From positions 2,232,001-2,296,000 of the forward strand of contig NZ_CP060634.1 of assembly GCF_014337195.1 (NCBI RefSeq): DNA of 64,000 nucleotides, given 5' to 3'. The notes below the pieces were generated by a model. The model did no database searches, was not told where the DNA came from, and saw only the letters and a list, made by a program, of their open reading frames with translations. Numbering within the stretch: position 1 is the stretch's first letter; every line of letters begins with the position of its first letter. Shown in pieces: positions 33,608 through 44,033 of the stretch. The position numbers and the translations under genes are program-made. This DNA comes from Qiania dongpingensis. Lineage in GTDB: Bacteria; Bacillota; Clostridia; Lachnospirales; Lachnospiraceae.

Positions 33608-33976
33608 ATGATTCAGCAAGAAACCAGACTGAAGGTGGCTGACAACACTGGTGCTAAAGAACTCCTCTGCATCCGTGTAATGGGCGGTTCCACCAGAAGA
33701 TATGCAAGTATTGGCGATGTTATCGTTGCTACGGTTAAAGATGCAACGCCTGGCGGTGTTGTAAAGAAGGGTGACGTAGTCAAGGCTGTGGTGGTACGTA
33801 CCGTGAACAGCACCCGCCGTAAAGACGGTTCTTATATCAGATTCGATGAAAATGCTGCCGTCATCATCAGAGATGACAAGACCCCCAGAGGTACCCGTAT
33901 CTTTGGACCTGTTGCAAGAGAGCTCAGAGAGAAACAGTTCATGAAGATTGTCTCCCTGGCTCCCGAAGTATTATAA
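33608..33976 (+). CDS. rplN: 50S ribosomal protein L14
   Basis: 122 residues, exact family length. [28 protein letters not shown] and [33 protein letters not shown] are diagnostic. L14 forms intersubunit bridges and binds RsfS. GAAAGGAGAG ribosome binding site. Confidence 0.98.
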   Translation: MIQQETRLKVADNTGAKELLCIRVMGGSTRRYASIGDVIVATVKDATPGGVVKKGDVVKAVVVRTVNSTRRKDGSYIRFDENAAVIIRDDKTPRGTRIFGPVARELREKQFMKIVSLAPEVL

Positions 33977-33990
33977 GGAGGTGCAGGGGA

Positions 33991-34302
33991 ATGGCGACCA
34001 TGAAAATTAAGAAAGGCGATATGGTTAAAGTTATCGCCGGTAAAGATAAAGACAAAGAAGGCAAGGTCATCCGCGTTGACAGAAAAAACAGCCGTGTGGT
34101 TGTGGAAGGTGTGAACATGCTCACAAAGCACACCAAGCCCAGCGCGCAGAATCAGCAGGGCGGGATCGTCAACATGGAAGGATCGATCGATGCTTCCAAC
34201 GTTATGTACCTTCACAACGGCAAAGCAACCAGAGTCGGTTTTGACGTAAAAGACGGCAAAAAGGTCCGCGTTGCGAAGTCAACCGGTGAAGTGATAGACT
34301 AA
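33991..34302 (+). CDS. rplX: 50S ribosomal protein L24
   Basis: 103 residues with a KOW motif ([36 protein letters not shown]). L24 initiates large subunit assembly. AAGGAGGT is eight bases ahead of the ATG at 33991, so the MATMKIKK start is used. Confidence 0.97.
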   Translation: MATMKIKKGDMVKVIAGKDKDKEGKVIRVDRKNSRVVVEGVNMLTKHTKPSAQNQQGGIVNMEGSIDASNVMYLHNGKATRVGFDVKDGKKVRVAKSTGEVID

Positions 34303-34322
34303 TCAGAAAGGAGGTCAGAAAA

Positions 34323-34862
34323 TTGAGTAGATTAAAAGAATTATACACAGGTGAGATCAAGGACGCTATGATGAAGAAGTTCGGCTATAAAAACGTCATG
34401 GAAATCCCGAAGCTTGAAAAAGTCGTGATCAACATGGGAATTGGCGAGGCAAAGGAAAATGCCAAGATCCTTGATTCAGCCATTAAAGATATGGAAACGA
34501 TCGCAGGCCAGAAAGCAGTATTGACAAAGGCAAAGAAATCCATAGCAAACTTCAAGATCAGAGAAGGCATGCCCATCGGCTGCAAGGTGACCTTGAGAGG
34601 CGAGAGGATGTATGAATTCGTTGACCGCCTTGTGAATCTGGCACTGCCCCGTGTACGTGACTTCCGCGGTGTGAACCCCAACGCGTTTGACGGCAGGGGA
34701 AACTTCGCGCTTGGCATTAAAGAGCAGCTGATTTTCCCTGAGATTGAATATGATAAGGTCGATAAAGTAAGAGGTATGGATATCATTTTTGTCACAACGG
34801 CAAAAACAGATGAGGAAGCTCGTGAACTTTTGACATTATTCAATATGCCGTTTTCTAAATAA
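34323..34862 (+). CDS. rplE: 50S ribosomal protein L5
   Basis: 179 residues. Family blocks: [51 protein letters not shown] and [22 protein letters not shown]5 binds 5S rRNA. The start codon is TTG at 34323 after AAAGGAGGTCAGAAAA; no ATG fits the conserved N-terminus ([11 protein letters not shown]). This is a rare start in an otherwise ATG/GTG cluster. Confidence 0.97.
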   Translation: MSRLKELYTGEIKDAMMKKFGYKNVMEIPKLEKVVINMGIGEAKENAKILDSAIKDMETIAGQKAVLTKAKKSIANFKIREGMPIGCKVTLRGERMYEFVDRLVNLALPRVRDFRGVNPNAFDGRGNFALGIKEQLIFPEIEYDKVDKVRGMDIIFVTTAKTDEEARELLTLFNMPFSK

Positions 34863-34878
34863 GTAGGAGGAAGATCCA

Positions 34879-35064
34879 ATGGCAAAAACTTCAATGAAGA
34901 TCAAACAGCAGAGACCGGCAAAGTTCTCCTCGAGAGAGTACAGCCGCTGCAGAATCTGCGGCCGTCCGCATGCATATCTGAGAAAATACGGAATTTGCAG
35001 AATTTGTTTCCGTGAATTAGCATATAAAGGACAGATTCCCGGAGTAAAAAAAGCAAGCTGGTAA
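34879..35064 (+). CDS. rpsZ: 30S ribosomal protein S14, zinc-binding type
   Basis: 61 residues, the short zinc form. [20 protein letters not shown] supplies the C-x2-C-x12-C-x2-C site. The C-terminal IPGVKKASW is typical. AGGAGG precedes the ATG. Confidence 0.98.
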   Translation: MAKTSMKIKQQRPAKFSSREYSRCRICGRPHAYLRKYGICRICFRELAYKGQIPGVKKASW

Positions 35065-35135
35065 ATATCCCACACTTGGCGAGGCTTATGCTCCAGATAC
35101 AAGTGATGCAAATTTAAATAAGGAGGCAAATTAAA

Positions 35136-35537
35136 ATGACTATGAGCGATCCCATTGCAGATATGCTTACTAGAATCCGTAATGCAAATACTGCAAAGCA
35201 CGATACAGTAGATATCCCTGCATCAAAAATGAAAGTGGCGATTGCCGATATTTTGGTGAAGGAAGGATACCTTGCAAAGTATGACCTCGTAGAGGACGGC
35301 GCTTTCAAGACCATCCGTGCTACGCTTAAATATGGCAAGGATAAGAACGAAAAAATCATTACCGGCCTGAAGAGAATCTCCAAGCCCGGGCTGCGTGTTT
35401 ATGCAGGAAGAGAAGAGCTTCCCAAGGTACTTGGCGGACTCGGAATCGCGATCATCTCCACCAATAAAGGTGTTCTGACAGATAAAGAAGCGAGAGAGAT
35501 GAATGTCGGCGGCGAAGTGTTAGCGTTTATCTGGTAA
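35136..35537 (+). CDS. rpsH: 30S ribosomal protein S8
   Basis: 133 residues. [23 protein letters not shown] and the C-terminal [34 protein letters not shown] identify S8, which binds 16S rRNA helix 21 and in E. coli represses the spc operon. AAGGAGGCAAATTAAA ribosome binding site. A 123-base gap follows, holding an ACCTGGCGA word but no gene. Confidence 0.98.
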   Translation: MTMSDPIADMLTRIRNANTAKHDTVDIPASKMKVAIADILVKEGYLAKYDLVEDGAFKTIRATLKYGKDKNEKIITGLKRISKPGLRVYAGREELPKVLGGLGIAIISTNKGVLTDKEAREMNVGGEVLAFIW

Positions 35538-35660
35538 GGATGCGGACACCTGGCGAATATAAGCCGAAGTTAAGTTAATAGTGAAGAGTGAACAGTTTAT
35601 CCAGGCTGTCTGCTCGCGCGATTAACGGAAACTATTAACCATAATAAAGGAGGTACGGGC

Positions 35661-36203
35661 ATGTCACGTATAGGAAGAATGCCAATCGCGGTACCGGCTG
35701 GAGTAACAGTCGATATTGCAGAAAATAATAAAGTAGTAGTAAAGGGACCGAAAGGAACTCTGGAGAGAGTCCTTCCCGCAGAAATGGAAATTAAGCTGGA
35801 AGACAGCAATATCATTGTATCAAGACCGAATGATCTGAAGAAAATGAAATCTTTACATGGTTTGACCAGAAGCCTGCTCGCCAACATGGTGCACGGTGTT
35901 ACCGAAGGATATGAAAAAGTCCTTGAAGTAAACGGCGTTGGTTACAAGGCGCAGAAGCAGGGCAAGAAGCTTGTTTTGTCACTGGGCTACTCCCATCCGG
36001 TTGAAATGGAAGATCCCGAAGGTCTGGAGTCTGCGGTAGACGGCCAGAACAAAATCATCGTAAAGGGTATCGATAAAGAAAAAGTTGGCCAATACGCTGC
36101 TGAGATCAGAGATAAGAGACGTCCTGAACCTTATAAGGGCAAGGGTATCAAGTATGCTGACGAAGTGATCAGACGTAAAGTTGGCAAGACCGGTAAAAAA
36201 TAA
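35661..36203 (+). CDS. rplF: 50S ribosomal protein L6
   Basis: 180 residues. [19 protein letters not shown] opens the protein, and the C-terminal signature [28 protein letters not shown] is complete. AAAGGAGG lies eight bases before the ATG. Confidence 0.98.
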   Translation: MSRIGRMPIAVPAGVTVDIAENNKVVVKGPKGTLERVLPAEMEIKLEDSNIIVSRPNDLKKMKSLHGLTRSLLANMVHGVTEGYEKVLEVNGVGYKAQKQGKKLVLSLGYSHPVEMEDPEGLESAVDGQNKIIVKGIDKEKVGQYAAEIRDKRRPEPYKGKGIKYADEVIRRKVGKTGKK

Positions 36204-36224
36204 TAAATAGGAGGAGTGACAAAA

Positions 36225-36593
36225 ATGATTAGCAAGGAATCAAGAACGGAAGTCCGTCGTAATAAACATAGAAAAATCCGCAATCGTTTCAGTGGAACCG
36301 CTGAGAGACCGCGTCTGGCTGTGTTTAGAAGCAATAATCATATGTACGCTCAGATTATCGATGATACGGTCGGTAATACTTTAGTATCAGCATCTACTTT
36401 GCAGAAGGATGTAAAGGCTGAGCTCACCAAGACGAATAATGTGGAAGCTGCCGCTCACCTGGGAACCGTTATCGCAAAGAAAGCGCTGGAAAAGGGTATC
36501 ACCACTGTCGTATTCGACAGAGGAGGATTCATCTATCAGGGCAAAGTTCAGGCGTTGGCAGATGCAGCTCGCGAAGCTGGTCTGGAATTCTAA
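36225..36593 (+). CDS. rplR: 50S ribosomal protein L18
   Basis: 122 residues. [37 protein letters not shown] is the 5S rRNA binding region. The ATG at 36225 follows TAGGAGGAGTGACAAAA; a GTG at 36216 lies within that site and is rejected. Confidence 0.97.
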   Translation: MISKESRTEVRRNKHRKIRNRFSGTAERPRLAVFRSNNHMYAQIIDDTVGNTLVSASTLQKDVKAELTKTNNVEAAAHLGTVIAKKALEKGITTVVFDRGGFIYQGKVQALADAAREAGLEF

Positions 36594-36609
36594 TCGAGGA
36601 GGAGAACAC

Positions 36610-37119
36610 ATGAAACGTACAATTATTGACGCCAGTCAGTTAGAGCTGTCAGATAAAGTAGTTGCGATCAAACGTGTGTCCAAAACCGTTAAAGGTGGAC
36701 GTAACATGCGTTTTACCGCTTTGGTCGTTGTCGGAGACGGCAATGGTCATGTGGGTGCAGGCATGGGAAAAGCTACGGAGATCCCGGAAGCTATCCGTAA
36801 AGGCAAGGAAGATGCAGTTAAGAACATGATCGAGGTTCCCGTAGACGAGAACAAGAGCATCCCTCATGATTTCATCGGTAAATTCGGCAGTGCATCCGTA
36901 CTGCTGAAGAGAGCTCCTGAAGGTACCGGCGTTATCGCAGGCGGTCCTGCGCGTAACGTGCTGGAGATGGCAGGAATCAAGAATATCAGAACAAAATCTC
37001 TTGGGTCCAACAACAAGCAGAACGTCGTTCTCGCTACACTGGCCGGCCTGAAGAGCTTAAAGACTCCGGAAGAGGTTGCCAAGAACCGCGGCAAATCTGT
37101 TGAAGAGTTAATTGGCTAA
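36610..37119 (+). CDS. rpsE: 30S ribosomal protein S5
   Basis: 169 residues. [33 protein letters not shown] is the conserved double-stranded RNA-binding loop where spectinomycin resistance changes occur in other species. The C-terminal part [22 protein letters not shown] is complete. Start at 36610 after CGAGGAGGAGAAC. Confidence 0.98.
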   Translation: MKRTIIDASQLELSDKVVAIKRVSKTVKGGRNMRFTALVVVGDGNGHVGAGMGKATEIPEAIRKGKEDAVKNMIEVPVDENKSIPHDFIGKFGSASVLLKRAPEGTGVIAGGPARNVLEMAGIKNIRTKSLGSNNKQNVVLATLAGLKSLKTPEEVAKNRGKSVEELIG

Positions 37120-37134
37120 AGGAGGAAACTTAAA

Positions 37135-37317
37135 ATGGCGGAGAAATTGAAAGTTACACTGGTGAAATCTACCATTGGTGCTGTTCCGAAGCATAAAAAG
37201 ACTGTTGAAGCTCTTGGCTTAAGAAAGCTGAATAAGACGGTCGAGCTTCCGGATAATGACGCTGTCAGAGGCATGATCTGGCATGTGAGGCACTTGGTGA
37301 AAGTAGAAGAAATCTAG
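37135..37317 (+). CDS. rpmD: 50S ribosomal protein L30
   Basis: 60 residues. KVTLVKSTIGAVPKHKKTVEALGLRKLNKTVELPDNDAVRGMIWHVRHLVKVEE is the short bacterial L30. GGAGG ribosome binding site. Confidence 0.97.
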   Translation: MAEKLKVTLVKSTIGAVPKHKKTVEALGLRKLNKTVELPDNDAVRGMIWHVRHLVKVEEI

Positions 37318-37338
37318 TTCCAGGAGGAGGTGCGCAAG

Positions 37339-37779
37339 ATGGAATTATCAAATTTAAGACCCGCTGAAGGCTCCAAGCACAGCGACGCTTTCAGAAGAGG
37401 CCGTGGACACGGTTCAGGCAACGGCAAGACAGCAGGTAAGGGACACAAAGGCCAGAAGGCACGTTCCGGAGCTCCCAGGCCTGGTTTTGAAGGCGGTCAG
37501 ATGCCTTTATATAGAAGACTTCCTAAGAGAGGCTTCACAAACAGGAATACAAAAGTGATCGTGGGCATTAACGTAGAAGCCCTTGAGAGATTCGACAACG
37601 ATGCGGTCGTTACGGTTGAGACCTTAATGGAGAGCGGCATTGTGAAGAACCCCAGAGACGGCGTTAAGATTCTCGGTAACGGCGAGTTAACCAAAAAGCT
37701 TACGGTTAAGGTGAACGCATTTAGTGAAGGTGCAAAAGCAAAAATTGAAGCTGCTGGTGGAAATGCAGAGGTGATCTGA
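37339..37779 (+). CDS. rplO: 50S ribosomal protein L15
   Basis: 146 residues. The Gly/Arg/Lys-rich N-terminal tail ([24 protein letters not shown]) threads through 23S rRNA. The ATG at 37339 follows AGGAGGAGGTGCGCAAG. The stop lies one base before the secY ATG. Confidence 0.98.
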   Translation: MELSNLRPAEGSKHSDAFRRGRGHGSGNGKTAGKGHKGQKARSGAPRPGFEGGQMPLYRRLPKRGFTNRNTKVIVGINVEALERFDNDAVVTVETLMESGIVKNPRDGVKILGNGELTKKLTVKVNAFSEGAKAKIEAAGGNAEVI

Positions 37780-37780
37780 T

Positions 37781-39097
37781 ATGTGGAAGACACTCCAGAA
37801 TGCATTTAAAATAAAAGAAGTCAGAAAGAGGATCCTTTACACATTCTTCATTTTAATTGTAGTGAGAATTGGCGCTCATCTGCCAGTTCCGGGTGTTAAC
37901 ACGGCATACTTTGCCGATTGGTTTGCAAGCCAGTCCGGCACGGCATTCAACTTTTTTGACGCCATGACCGGCGGCTCATTTACGAAACTCTCTGTATTTG
38001 CACTGAGCATTACTCCTTATATCACATCCTCCATCATCATCCAGCTCCTTACCATTGCAATTCCGAAGCTGGAAGAGATGCAGAAGGAAGGCGAAGAAGG
38101 AAGAAAGTTCATAGCCAAGATCACGAGGTACGTGACGGTTGGTCTCGCGCTTATCGAGTCCACCGCCATGGCGATCGGATTTGGACGCTCCGGCCTGATC
38201 CTCGACTATACCTGGTACAATGTCATTGTCGTCATCGTGACCATGACAGCCGGCAGTGCGATGCTCATGTGGCTGGGTGAAAGAATTACAGAAAGGGGGA
38301 TTGGGAACGGCATTTCCATTATCCTCCTGATCAATATCCTGTCCGGGCTGCCGGATGACTTTGCCGCGCTTTATGAGCGGTTCATGTCAGGAACATCTGT
38401 GGCGAAAGCGGCGCTTTCCGCAGTCATCATCCTGGTCGTCATTCTGGCCATGGTGGCCTTCGTCGTCATGCTCCAGGGCGGGGAAAGAAGAATTCCCGTG
38501 CAGTATGCCAAGAAGATGCAGGGGCGGAAGTTTGTGGGCGGACAGTCCAGCAACATTCCGATGAAAGTGAATACGGCCGGCGTGATACCGGTGATCTTCG
38601 CTTCTTCCCTCATGTCTTTCCCGGTGGTCATCGCACAGTTTTTCACAGTGGACTACTCCACCTTTGGCGGCAGGATCCTTTTGGGACTCAGCTCCTCCAA
38701 CTGGTGCAGGCCCTCTGACCCGATTTTAAGCATCGGCATGATTGTTTATATTCTATTGATCGTTGCTTTTGCATATTTTTATACCTCAATCACCTTCAAT
38801 CCGATTGAGATCGCGGATAACATGAAGAAGCAGGGTGGTTTTGTTCCAGGCATCCGCCCGGGACGCCCCACGTCGGACTATCTGAACAGGATTCTTAACT
38901 ATATCGTATTCATTGGCGCGGTCGGCCTTACGGTCGTGGCCATCATCCCGATTCTGTTCTCCGGCCTTTTCAACATCGGCCAGCTGTCCTTCGGAGGCAC
39001 ATCCATCATCATTATCGTGGGTGTCATCCTTGAAACACTGAAGCAGGTGGAATCCCTGATGCTAGTGAGATACTACAAGGGCTTCCTGAGCGACTAA
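37781..39097 (+). CDS. secY: preprotein translocase subunit SecY
   Basis: 438 residues and ten membrane helices. Conserved regions: RILYTFFILIVVRIGAHLPVPGVN, FALSITPYITSSIIIQLL (plug region helix), GERITERGIGNGISIILLINI and RRIPVQYAKKMQGRK. It forms the protein-conducting channel with SecE and SecG and receives chains from SecA or the ribosome. Translation is coupled to rplO by the one-base gap. Confidence 0.98.
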   Translation: MWKTLQNAFKIKEVRKRILYTFFILIVVRIGAHLPVPGVNTAYFADWFASQSGTAFNFFDAMTGGSFTKLSVFALSITPYITSSIIIQLLTIAIPKLEEMQKEGEEGRKFIAKITRYVTVGLALIESTAMAIGFGRSGLILDYTWYNVIVVIVTMTAGSAMLMWLGERITERGIGNGISIILLINILSGLPDDFAALYERFMSGTSVAKAALSAVIILVVILAMVAFVVMLQGGERRIPVQYAKKMQGRKFVGGQSSNIPMKVNTAGVIPVIFASSLMSFPVVIAQFFTVDYSTFGGRILLGLSSSNWCRPSDPILSIGMIVYILLIVAFAYFYTSITFNPIEIADNMKKQGGFVPGIRPGRPTSDYLNRILNYIVFIGAVGLTVVAIIPILFSGLFNIGQLSFGGTSIIIIVGVILETLKQVESLMLVRYYKGFLSD

Positions 39098-39187
39098 TCT
39101 GTATGCCGCAGCGGGAATGTTCCCGCTGCAGTATAGCTTCCGGCAGACTGCAAAGGCGCCGGAGCCCAGTTGTCGGAGGGAAATGAT

Positions 39188-39832
39188 ATGAGACTTATTA
39201 TGTTAGGAGCACCTGGGGCAGGAAAAGGGACACAGGCGAAGAAGATTGCCGACCGGTACCAGATTCCGCATATATCCACGGGTGATATCTTCCGGGCCAA
39301 CATTAAGAATGGCACGGAGCTTGGAAAAAAGGCGAAAGCTTATATGGATCAGGGCGCGCTTGTTCCGGATGAACTGGTGGTCGACCTGGTCGCTGACAGA
39401 GTAAAACAGCCGGATTGTGAAAACGGCTATGTATTGGATGGATTCCCGAGGACCATTCCCCAGGCGGAAAACTTGGATGCGGTGCTCACTTCCATGGGGC
39501 AGAGGATTGACTATGCCATCAATGTAGAGGTGCCGGATGACCATATTGTCCGCCGGATGTCCGGAAGACGGGCCTGCGTAGGCTGCGGGGCGACGTATCA
39601 CATCGTTCATGCTCCCGCCGCAAAGGAGGGAATCTGCGACAGATGCGGAGAGGCGCTCATCTTAAGAGATGACGACAAGCCGGAGACCGTGTCAAAACGT
39701 CTTGCCGTGTACCATGAACAGACCCAGCCCCTTATGGAGTATTACAGCCGGAAGGGCTGTCTGGCGGAAGTGGACGGCACTGAGGACATGGAAGATGTCT
39801 TCGCGGATATCTGCAGAATATTAGGAGAATAG
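39188..39832 (+). CDS. adk: adenylate kinase (long form with zinc lid)
   Basis: 214 residues. P-loop GAPGAGKGTQAKK, GFPRTIPQAE, and a lid with CVGC-x16-CDRC that binds zinc. It interconverts ATP, AMP and ADP. The ATG at 39188 (MRLIMLGAPGAGKG) follows GTCGGAGGG. The stop is three bases before map. Confidence 0.98.
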   Translation: MRLIMLGAPGAGKGTQAKKIADRYQIPHISTGDIFRANIKNGTELGKKAKAYMDQGALVPDELVVDLVADRVKQPDCENGYVLDGFPRTIPQAENLDAVLTSMGQRIDYAINVEVPDDHIVRRMSGRRACVGCGATYHIVHAPAAKEGICDRCGEALILRDDDKPETVSKRLAVYHEQTQPLMEYYSRKGCLAEVDGTEDMEDVFADICRILGE

Positions 39833-39834
39833 CA

Positions 39835-40584
39835 ATGGCAGTTACCATCAAATCAGAAAGAGAGATCGAACTGATGAGGGAAGCCGGGCGGCTCCTTGCC
39901 AAAACCCATGTAGAACTTGAAAAAGCGCTCCACGCGGGAATGACAACGAAGGAAGTTGACCGCATCTGTGAGGAGATCATCAGAAGCTACGGATGCATCC
40001 CGTCTTTCCTGAATTACAACGGTTTTCCCGCATCCGTATGCGTATCCGTCAACGACGAAGTCGTTCATGGGATCCCGACCAGAAGCAGGGTGATTCACGA
40101 AGGCGATATTGTCAGTCTCGACACGGGACTGATATACAAGGGCTATCAGTCAGATGCAGCCAGGACCTACGGCGTAGGAGAGATCAGTGAAGAAGCGGCA
40201 AAGCTCATCGAGGTGACGAAGCAGAGCTTCTTTGAAGGAATCAAATATGCCAGACCCGGATATCACATCAATGATATCGGGACTGCGGTGCAGAAGTATT
40301 GTGAACAGTTCGGCTTTGGCGTTGTCCGCGACTTGGTAGGACACGGCATCGGAACCGAAATGCACGAAGCGCCGGAAATCCCCAATTTCGATACGGGCAG
40401 AAGGGGCATAAGACTCAGGCCCGGTATGACGCTGGCCATTGAACCGATGGTCAATATCGGCCGTTTCGATGTGGCCTGGACGGATGATGACTGGACCGTG
40501 GTCACGGAAGACGGTTCTCTGTCGGCTCATTATGAGAATACGATTCTCATCACCGAAGGGGAGCCGGAAATCCTTTCCCTGTAG
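39835..40584 (+). CDS. map: methionine aminopeptidase type I
   Basis: 249 residues. Metal ligands are visible in SLDTGLIYKGYQSDAARTY (two Asp), GHGIGTEMHEAPEIPN (His), LAIEPM (Glu) and near the C-terminus SAHYENTILIT (Glu). It removes the initiator Met from nascent chains. Position after adk is standard for Firmicutes. Confidence 0.98.
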   Translation: MAVTIKSEREIELMREAGRLLAKTHVELEKALHAGMTTKEVDRICEEIIRSYGCIPSFLNYNGFPASVCVSVNDEVVHGIPTRSRVIHEGDIVSLDTGLIYKGYQSDAARTYGVGEISEEAAKLIEVTKQSFFEGIKYARPGYHINDIGTAVQKYCEQFGFGVVRDLVGHGIGTEMHEAPEIPNFDTGRRGIRLRPGMTLAIEPMVNIGRFDVAWTDDDWTVVTEDGSLSAHYENTILITEGEPEILSL

Positions 40585-40596
40585 GCGGTGCCGGAC

Positions 40597-40872
40597 ATGA
40601 GGAAGGAAACAGGCGGATTCGCCATTTCAAAAGCCGGTCATGACAAAGGAAAGCTGTATGCCGTCATCGGATACCGGGAGGGAAAATACCTGCTGGCCGA
40701 TGGGAGGATAAGAACTTTGGAAAAAGCCAAACCGAAGAAGGAAAAGCATCTGCAGTTCATCCATGCACAGGATGAGCGGCTGGCAGAACTTATGAGGGGC
40801 GGAAAGCCGGTCAGGAATGAAGACGTGAAGCGGGCCATAAAGCTGTATCAGGCCAAGGTCCCCACCAAGTAG
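40597..40872 (+). CDS. KOW domain RNA-binding protein (L14e-like)
   Basis: 91 residues. A KOW-type beta segment ([45 protein letters not shown]) resembles archaeal/eukaryotic L14e/L27e. The basic C-terminus ([19 protein letters not shown]) suits RNA binding. This gene is commonly found between map and infA in Clostridia; its role in the ribosome is not settled. The ATG at 40597 is preferred over a GTG at 40588, on spacing from GGCGGTG. Confidence 0.85.
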   Translation: MRKETGGFAISKAGHDKGKLYAVIGYREGKYLLADGRIRTLEKAKPKKEKHLQFIHAQDERLAELMRGGKPVRNEDVKRAIKLYQAKVPTK

Positions 40873-40883
40873 GAGGTAACGGG

Positions 40884-41102
40884 ATGTCAAAGAGTGACGT
40901 TATTGAAATTGAAGGAACCGTAGTGGAAAAACTGCCCAATGCCATGTTTCAGGTTGAACTGGAAAACGGACATCAGGTACTGGCACATATCAGCGGCAAG
41001 CTTCGTATGAACTACATCAGGATCTTGCCGGGTGATAAAGTTACTTTGGAACTGTCTCCTTATGACCTGTCCAAGGGAAGGATCATCTGGAGAGATAAGT
41101 AA
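40884..41102 (+). CDS. infA: translation initiation factor IF-1
   Basis: 72 residues, exact family size. [52 protein letters not shown] is a complete OB fold that binds the ribosomal A site during initiation. AGGAGGTAACGGG ribosome binding site. Confidence 0.98.
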   Translation: MSKSDVIEIEGTVVEKLPNAMFQVELENGHQVLAHISGKLRMNYIRILPGDKVTLELSPYDLSKGRIIWRDK

Positions 41103-41128
41103 CATTGGAAAAAATCCCATATTTGCGC

Positions 41129-41157
41129 TTGCTTTTAATAGGGGTAGGTGTTATAAT
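41129..41157 (+). promoter_or_regulatory. internal promoter before rpmJ
   Basis: TTGCTT (41129-41134), a 17-base spacer and consensus TATAAT (41152-41157) in the infA-rpmJ gap. It would give separate control of rpmJ-rpsM-rpsK-rpsD-rpoA-rplQ. Confidence 0.75.
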
Positions 41158-41193
41158 GATATGCGGACTTTTTTGTGAAAGGAGAGTAAACCT

Positions 41194-41307
41194 GTGAAAG
41201 TAAGATCATCTGTTAAACCGATTTGTGAGAAATGCAAGGTTATTAAAAGAAAAGGCAGCGTCAGGGTTATTTGTGAGAATCCGAAGCATAAACAGCGTCA
41301 GGGCTGA
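41194..41307 (+). CDS. rpmJ: 50S ribosomal protein L36 (zinc form)
   Basis: 37 residues, read directly from the sequence. It begins with GTG at 41194 ([14 protein letters not shown]) and ends KHKQRQG. The CEKC pair, a third Cys in VICEN and His in PKHK make it the zinc-binding form. GAAAGGAGAG precedes the start. The 148-base gap to rpsM holds a hairpin at about 41372-41396 and no gene. Confidence 0.97.
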   Translation: MKVRSSVKPICEKCKVIKRKGSVRVICENPKHKQRQG

Positions 41308-41455
41308 CACGGGAGCGCAGGTTTTTAATTTGCGGTGTCGGTATACCCACTAAAATCGTGCGGCTGCATTGTGAACACACCCGGGAGGGTTGTTCATGAT
41401 GATTAAATAAAAATGGAAACAGTAATGAGAATAACAATGGAGGTGTAATACACAC

Positions 41456-41827
41456 ATGGCTCGTATTTCAGGTGTCGATTTACCAAGAGAAAAGCGCGTT
41501 GAAATCGGATTGACTTATATCTATGGGATCGGTAGGACTAGTGCCAGCCGCCTCTTAAAGGAAGCCAATGTAAACCCTGATACTCGTGTGAGAGACCTGA
41601 CTGATGAAGAAGTCAAGAGGATCTCATCCGCCATCGAGGCAGATCACCAGCTGGTTGAAGGTGATCTCCGCCGTGAAGTGGCGATGAATATCAAGAGATT
41701 ACAGGAGATTGGCTGTTACAGAGGCATCCGTCATAGGAGAGGTCTGCCCGTTCGCGGTCAGAAGACCAAGACAAACGCCAGGACCAGAAAAGGTCCCAGG
41801 AAGACAGTAGCGAACAAGAAGAAATAA
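41456..41827 (+). CDS. rpsM: 30S ribosomal protein S13
   Basis: 123 residues. [30 protein letters not shown] and the C-terminal basic tail ([24 protein letters not shown]) are typical; S13 contacts the P-site tRNA. GGAGGTG ribosome binding site. Confidence 0.98.
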   Translation: MARISGVDLPREKRVEIGLTYIYGIGRTSASRLLKEANVNPDTRVRDLTDEEVKRISSAIEADHQLVEGDLRREVAMNIKRLQEIGCYRGIRHRRGLPVRGQKTKTNARTRKGPRKTVANKKK

Positions 41828-41907
41828 GCAGGCTGCTGACAATGCGTATTTATACTGCATTGATTAAGTAACAGGTAAACAAGTAAAAGAAAGTAGGTTA
41901 GTTTAAA

Positions 41908-42309
41908 ATGGCTAAAAAAGTGTCCACTGCAAAGAAAGTGACAAAAAAGCGTGTTAAGAAAAACGTTGAACGCGGACAAGCGCACATCCAGTCATCTTTT
42001 AACAATACCATCGTAACGTTAACAGATACACAGGGCAATGCTCTGTCATGGGCTAGTGCAGGCGGTCTGGGATTTAGAGGTTCAAGGAAATCTACTCCAT
42101 ATGCAGCGCAGATGGCTGCAGAAACTGCTACGAAGGCAGCACTTGTACATGGATTGAAGTCCGTTGACGTAATGGTAAAGGGCCCCGGATCAGGTCGTGA
42201 GGCTGCTATCCGTGCACTGCAGGCATGCGGTCTGGAAGTAACCAGTATCAAAGACGTAACCCCGGTTCCCCATAATGGATGCCGTCCACCCAAACGTAGA
42301 AGAGTTTAA
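41908..42309 (+). CDS. rpsK: 30S ribosomal protein S11
   Basis: 133 residues. [47 protein letters not shown] and the C-terminal [15 protein letters not shown] are complete. It lies in the platform near the mRNA exit. Confidence 0.98.
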   Translation: MAKKVSTAKKVTKKRVKKNVERGQAHIQSSFNNTIVTLTDTQGNALSWASAGGLGFRGSRKSTPYAAQMAAETATKAALVHGLKSVDVMVKGPGSGREAAIRALQACGLEVTSIKDVTPVPHNGCRPPKRRRV

Positions 42310-42326
42310 TTAGGAGGTGCTGAAAA

Positions 42327-42920
42327 GTGGCAGTAGATAGAGTTCCTGTTCTTAAAAGATGCAGGTCCCTTGGACTTGACCCGGTTTATTTAGGAATAGA
42401 TAAGAAATCAACGAGAGAATTAAAGAGATCCAATAGGAAGATGAGCGAATACGGCCTTCAGCTGCGCGAAAAGCAGAAAGCCAAATTCATTTATGGTGTG
42501 TTAGAGAAGCCTTTTAGAAATTACTATGCAAAAGCTGAGAGAATGAGCGGCATGGTTGGTGAAAATCTTCTTATCATGCTGGAGTCCAGACTGGACAACG
42601 TACTGTTCAGAGCCGGCCTCGGCAGAACGAGAAAAGAAACGAGACAGATTGTGGATCACAAGCATGTCCTGGTAAACGGCAGATGTGTGAACATTCCGTC
42701 TTTCCTGGTAAAAGCAGGCGATGTCATCACTATTAAAGAAAAAGCAAAAGATTCCCAGAGATACAAGGATGTTCTGGATGTGACAGCCGGAAGGCTGGTG
42801 CCGGAGTGGCTCGATGTGGATGCTGAGAACCTCTCTGTTACGATCAAACAGCTCCCCACAAGAGAGATGATCGATGTACCGGTTAACGAAATGCTTATCG
42901 TCGAGCTGTACTCCAAATAA
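42327..42920 (+). CDS. rpsD: 30S ribosomal protein S4
   Basis: 197 residues. The S4 RNA-binding domain is visible as RLDNVLFRAGLGRTRKETRQIVDHKHVLVNGRCVNIPSF. It lacks the N-terminal zinc Cys set of some S4 proteins. GTG start at 42327 after AGGAGGTGCTGAAAA. A CCGAAA/TTTCGG hairpin (42942-42955) separates it from rpoA. Confidence 0.97.
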   Translation: MAVDRVPVLKRCRSLGLDPVYLGIDKKSTRELKRSNRKMSEYGLQLREKQKAKFIYGVLEKPFRNYYAKAERMSGMVGENLLIMLESRLDNVLFRAGLGRTRKETRQIVDHKHVLVNGRCVNIPSFLVKAGDVITIKEKAKDSQRYKDVLDVTAGRLVPEWLDVDAENLSVTIKQLPTREMIDVPVNEMLIVELYSK

Positions 42921-42989
42921 TCCGAAAGACATTAGGAGTGTCCGAAATTTTTCGGCCCTCAACTTTATACCCATAAGGAGGGCTTAATA

Positions 42990-43949
42990 GTGTTCGATTT
43001 TGAAAAACCCAATATTGAAATTGTTGAGATTTCAGAAGATAAGAAGTATGGAAGATTCGTTGTCGAGCCTCTGGAGAGGGGATATGGCACTACTCTGGGC
43101 AACTCCCTGAGAAGGATCATGCTGTCTTCTCTGCCGGGAGCGGCGGTCAGCCAGGTAAAGATCGACGGTGTCCTCCATGAATTCAGTTCCATCCCGGGTG
43201 TTAAAGAAGATGTGACTGAGATCATTATGAACCTGAAGAACCTGGCGATCCGGAACACCAGCGAGACCAATGAGCCGAAAGTGGCTTATGTGGAATTCGA
43301 GGGGGAAGGCGTTGTAACAGGCGCCGATATCCAGGTTGACCAGGATATTGAAGTGATCAATCCGGAGCAGGTGATTGCCACCCTCAGCGGCGGCAGCGAC
43401 TGCAAGCTGTACATGGAACTGACCATCACCAAGGGCCGGGGCTATGTGAGCGCGGATAAGAACAAGAGTGAGGATCTGCCCATTGGCGTGATCGCGATCG
43501 ATTCCATTTACACTCCCATTGAGCGTGTGAATCTCTCGGTTGAGAACACTCGTGTAGGTCAGATTACCGATTTCGATAAGCTGACTCTGGACGTATATAC
43601 CAACGGCACTCTGGCTCCCGACGAAGCGGTAAGCCTCGCGGCTAAAGTACTGAGTGAACATCTGAATCTGTTCATTGACCTTTCTGAAAATGCCAAGACT
43701 GCGGAAGTCATGGTAGAGAAGGAAGACAATGAAAAAGAGAAAGTTTTGGAAATGAACATTGATGAGCTTGAGCTCTCTGTCCGTTCCTACAACTGTCTGA
43801 AGCGCGCGGGCATCAATACCGTAGAGGAGCTGACGAACCGCACTTCAGAAGATATGATGAAGGTCAGGAACCTGGGCCGCAAGTCTCTGGAGGAAGTTCT
43901 CGGCAAGCTGAAAGAGCTTGGACTCGAGCTCAATCCCAGCGACGAATAA
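42990..43949 (+). CDS. rpoA: RNA polymerase subunit alpha
   Basis: 319 residues. The N-terminal assembly domain ([23 protein letters not shown]) and the C-terminal domain with helix-hairpin-helix motifs ([38 protein letters not shown]) are both intact. The start is GTG at 42990 after AAGGAGGGC. The alpha C-terminal domain contacts UP elements and activators. Confidence 0.98.
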   Translation: MFDFEKPNIEIVEISEDKKYGRFVVEPLERGYGTTLGNSLRRIMLSSLPGAAVSQVKIDGVLHEFSSIPGVKEDVTEIIMNLKNLAIRNTSETNEPKVAYVEFEGEGVVTGADIQVDQDIEVINPEQVIATLSGGSDCKLYMELTITKGRGYVSADKNKSEDLPIGVIAIDSIYTPIERVNLSVENTRVGQITDFDKLTLDVYTNGTLAPDEAVSLAAKVLSEHLNLFIDLSENAKTAEVMVEKEDNEKEKVLEMNIDELELSVRSYNCLKRAGINTVEELTNRTSEDMMKVRNLGRKSLEEVLGKLKELGLELNPSDE

Positions 43950-44033
43950 TAGGAAACATTATGGATACAAAGCAGACGGTCAGTAAGCCCGAAGATGCAT
44001 GGCCGCCTGTTCCACAAATGGAGGAAAGAAATC

